Assembly (NCBI GenBank): GCA_947372535.1
Contig: CANBUA010000239.1
Span: 1 to 7,520 of the forward strand
Source: Burkholderiales bacterium
GTDB lineage: Bacteria > Pseudomonadota > Gammaproteobacteria > Burkholderiales > Burkholderiaceae
DNA length: 7,520 bases
Direction of reading: 5' to 3'
Position 1 is the first letter of the stretch; each line of letters opens with the position of its first letter. Positions 7,007 through 7,520 of the stretch are shown here, in pieces. A program made the position numbers and the translations under genes. Below the pieces are notes generated by a model that did not search any database, was not told the origin of the DNA, and saw only the letters and a list, made by a program, of their open reading frames with translations.

Positions 7007-7011
7007 ATAGT
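7003..7011 (+). promoter_or_regulatory. Extended -10 promoter of candidate small RNA
   Basis: TGATATAGT contains the extended -10 dinucleotide TG one base before TATAGT (5 of 6 matches to TATAAT). No good -35 stands at 16-18 bp, which extended -10 promoters can tolerate. Transcription would start near 7018-7020. Confidence 0.5.
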
Positions 7012-7018
7012 TGCATCC

Positions 7019-7131
7019 GACAAGAGAGCTTTACGCTGTCATCACGGTAGAGGGAGCAGCGACCACAGAGTCGCGTGGAGGAGCCCAAGGGGGCGGCAAA
7101 AGGGCATGTTCGGGGAGGACATGCCCTTTTT
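7019..7131 (+). ncRNA. Candidate small RNA with GGA motifs
   Basis: A transcript of about 113 nt is bounded by an extended -10 promoter and an intrinsic terminator. No convincing open reading frame lies between them. Predicted elements: a 5' hairpin (GAC/GTC at 7019-7021 and 7038-7040, AGC/GCT inside); a hairpin with GCGAC (7059-7063) and GTCGC (7070-7074), extended by CAC (7043-7045) with GTG (7075-7077); GCCC/GGGC (7083-7086, 7091-7094); and the terminator stem. GGA triplets fall in mostly unpaired places: the bulge at 7053-7055, GGAGGA at 7077-7082 and the terminator loop GGGGAGGA at 7112-7119. Such repeats are typical of RNAs that bind CsrA/RsmA. Alternatively it may be a leader or attenuator for leuC, but no leucine-rich leader peptide is visible. 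I do not recognise it as a named family. Confidence 0.5.
7098..7131 (+). terminator. Intrinsic terminator upstream of leuC
   Basis: AAAAGGGCATG (7098-7108) pairs perfectly with CATGCCCTTTT (7120-7130). The stem is extended by T7109-A7119 over a G-rich loop, and the T-run ends at 7131. The arms are nearly A/T symmetric, so it may act on both strands. No plus-strand protein gene precedes it, which is the main reason to propose a non-coding transcript ending here. Confidence 0.88.
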
Positions 7132-7169
7132 GCCTTTCTGGCTCACTCATCGGCGGCCTGTCTGGCCCC

Positions 7170-7198
7170 CGATCACCACGATCGCCGCAGGTCTGCGG
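7170..7198 (+). repeat. Two adjacent inverted repeats before the leuC promoter
   Basis: CGATC-ACCAC-GATCG (7170-7184) is directly followed by CCGCA-GGTC-TGCGG (7185-7198). They lie just upstream of the putative leuC -35/-10 region, so they could be operator sites. They also lie outside the predicted small RNA. Confidence 0.4.
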
Positions 7199-7233
7199 GG
7201 CAGGGCGGAACGCGCGTGCCCTGGCGCTTGCCT

Positions 7234-7239
7234 TAAAAT
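7234..7239 (+). promoter_or_regulatory. Candidate -10 box of leuC
   Basis: TAAAAT within TTGCCTTAAAATCG has 5 of 6 matches to the -10 consensus; this CTTAAAATC context is common before Burkholderiales genes. The -35 zone (about 7211-7216, CGCGCG) is poor. Start of transcription would be near 7246, giving a leader of about 65 nt. Confidence 0.5.
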
Positions 7240-7280
7240 CGTCATCTTTTCCCCTCGACGGGCCCCTTTTCGAGACCCTG

Positions 7281-7298
7281 GCGCGGGCACACCTGCGC
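7281..7298 (+). promoter_or_regulatory. Hairpin just upstream of the leuC start
   Basis: GCGCGGG (7281-7287) pairs with CCTGCGC (7292-7298), with one G-U pair, over a CACA loop. It ends 12 nt before the ATG. Only a weak GGA (7299-7301) remains as ribosome site, so the hairpin could influence translation of leuC. Confidence 0.35.
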
Positions 7299-7310
7299 GG
7301 ATTGAGCACC

Positions 7311-7520
7311 ATGGGACGCACCCTCTACGACAAGATCTGGGACGAACACGTCGTCCACACCGAGGAAGATGGCACCGCCACCCTCTACATCGACCGCCAC
7401 CTGGTTCATGAAGTGACCAGCCCGCAGGCCTTCGAAGGCCTGGACATCGCCGGCCGCAAGGTGTGGCGCCTGTCGGCCAACCTGGCCGTGAGCGACCACA
7501 ACGTGCCCACCACCGACCGC
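7311..7520 (+). CDS. leuC: 3-isopropylmalate dehydratase large subunit (partial)
   Basis: Large subunit of isopropylmalate isomerase, which interconverts 2- and 3-isopropylmalate in leucine biosynthesis with the small subunit LeuD; it belongs to the aconitase family and carries a 4Fe-4S cluster. The first 70 codons are present and the frame is open to the window edge. The segment [14 protein letters not shown] (2-15), then [19 protein letters not shown] (26-44) and DHNVPTTDR (62-70) are hallmark LeuC sequence. The Fe-S cysteines lie further downstream and cannot be checked. The ATG at 7311 gives the usual LeuC N-terminus; an in-frame TTG three codons earlier (7302) is less likely. The ribosome site is weak. 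leuD and leuB would be expected downstream but are not in view. Confidence 0.96.
   Translation, partial: MGRTLYDKIWDEHVVHTEEDGTATLYIDRHLVHEVTSPQAFEGLDIAGRKVWRLSANLAVSDHNVPTTDR

Noticed and set aside
7019..7131. Known riboswitch or T-box upstream of leuC
   Set aside because: The conserved cores I know (cobalamin, SAM, SAH, glycine, guanidine, fluoride, T-box) were not recognised, and a separate leuC promoter candidate lies downstream of the terminator.
6977..7411. Plus-strand open frame of 144 codons across the regulator-leuC gap
   Set aside because: It runs through the strong terminator at 7098-7131 and into the start of leuC in the wrong frame; its translation is Arg/Gly/Pro-rich and domain-free.
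7031..7499. Minus-strand open frames over the leuC start
   Set aside because: Antisense to recognisable LeuC sequence or to the candidate small RNA, with no domain or ribosome site.
1..7520. CRISPR arrays, tRNA or rRNA genes, insertion sequences, attachment sites
   Set aside because: None seen by reading both strands: no repeated spacer-like units, no cloverleaf-forming segment, no transposase or integrase sequence.

Overview
The window looks like chromosome of a high-GC betaproteobacterium, most likely Burkholderiales. The gene content (a hexameric-type citrate synthase and leuC a few kilobases apart on the same strand), the strong G/C bias at third codon positions and a CTTAAAATC-type -10 region before leuC all fit. 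This placement rests on recall of family sequences and gene order, not on a search.

Layout: gltA (83-1393, +) ends at a clear intrinsic terminator (1443-1466). A block of four minus-strand genes follows. In transcription order they are a NarL/FixJ response regulator (6810-6169), a TonB-dependent outer-membrane receptor (6128-3954), a periplasmic ABC-type substrate-binding-like protein (3929-2985) and a membrane histidine kinase of the NarX/HisKA_3 type (2988-1528). Spacings are 40 bp, 24 bp and an ATGA overlap, so they probably form one operon convergent with gltA. About 500 bp of intergenic DNA comes next, then the first 70 codons of leuC (7311 onward, +), cut by the window edge.

The two flanking genes are housekeeping: the TCA cycle and leucine synthesis. 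The four-gene block is the accessory part. It has a receptor for import across the outer membrane, a periplasmic binding protein, a kinase and a regulator, but no ABC permease or ATPase in the window. The receptor also lacks room for the N-terminal signalling domain used by FecA/FpvA-type systems. The simplest reading is a sensing relay: outer-membrane receptor, periplasmic binding protein, membrane kinase, DNA-binding regulator. The ligand cannot be told from the sequence.

The intergenic region between the regulator and leuC contains a candidate small RNA of about 113 nt. It has an extended -10 promoter preceded by a direct repeat, several unpaired GGA motifs, and a 12-bp terminator hairpin with a U-tract. 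It points away from the regulator operon and lies upstream of a separate putative leuC promoter. With a GacA-sized regulator next door, this resembles the layout of Gac/Rsm-type circuits, but that link is inference.
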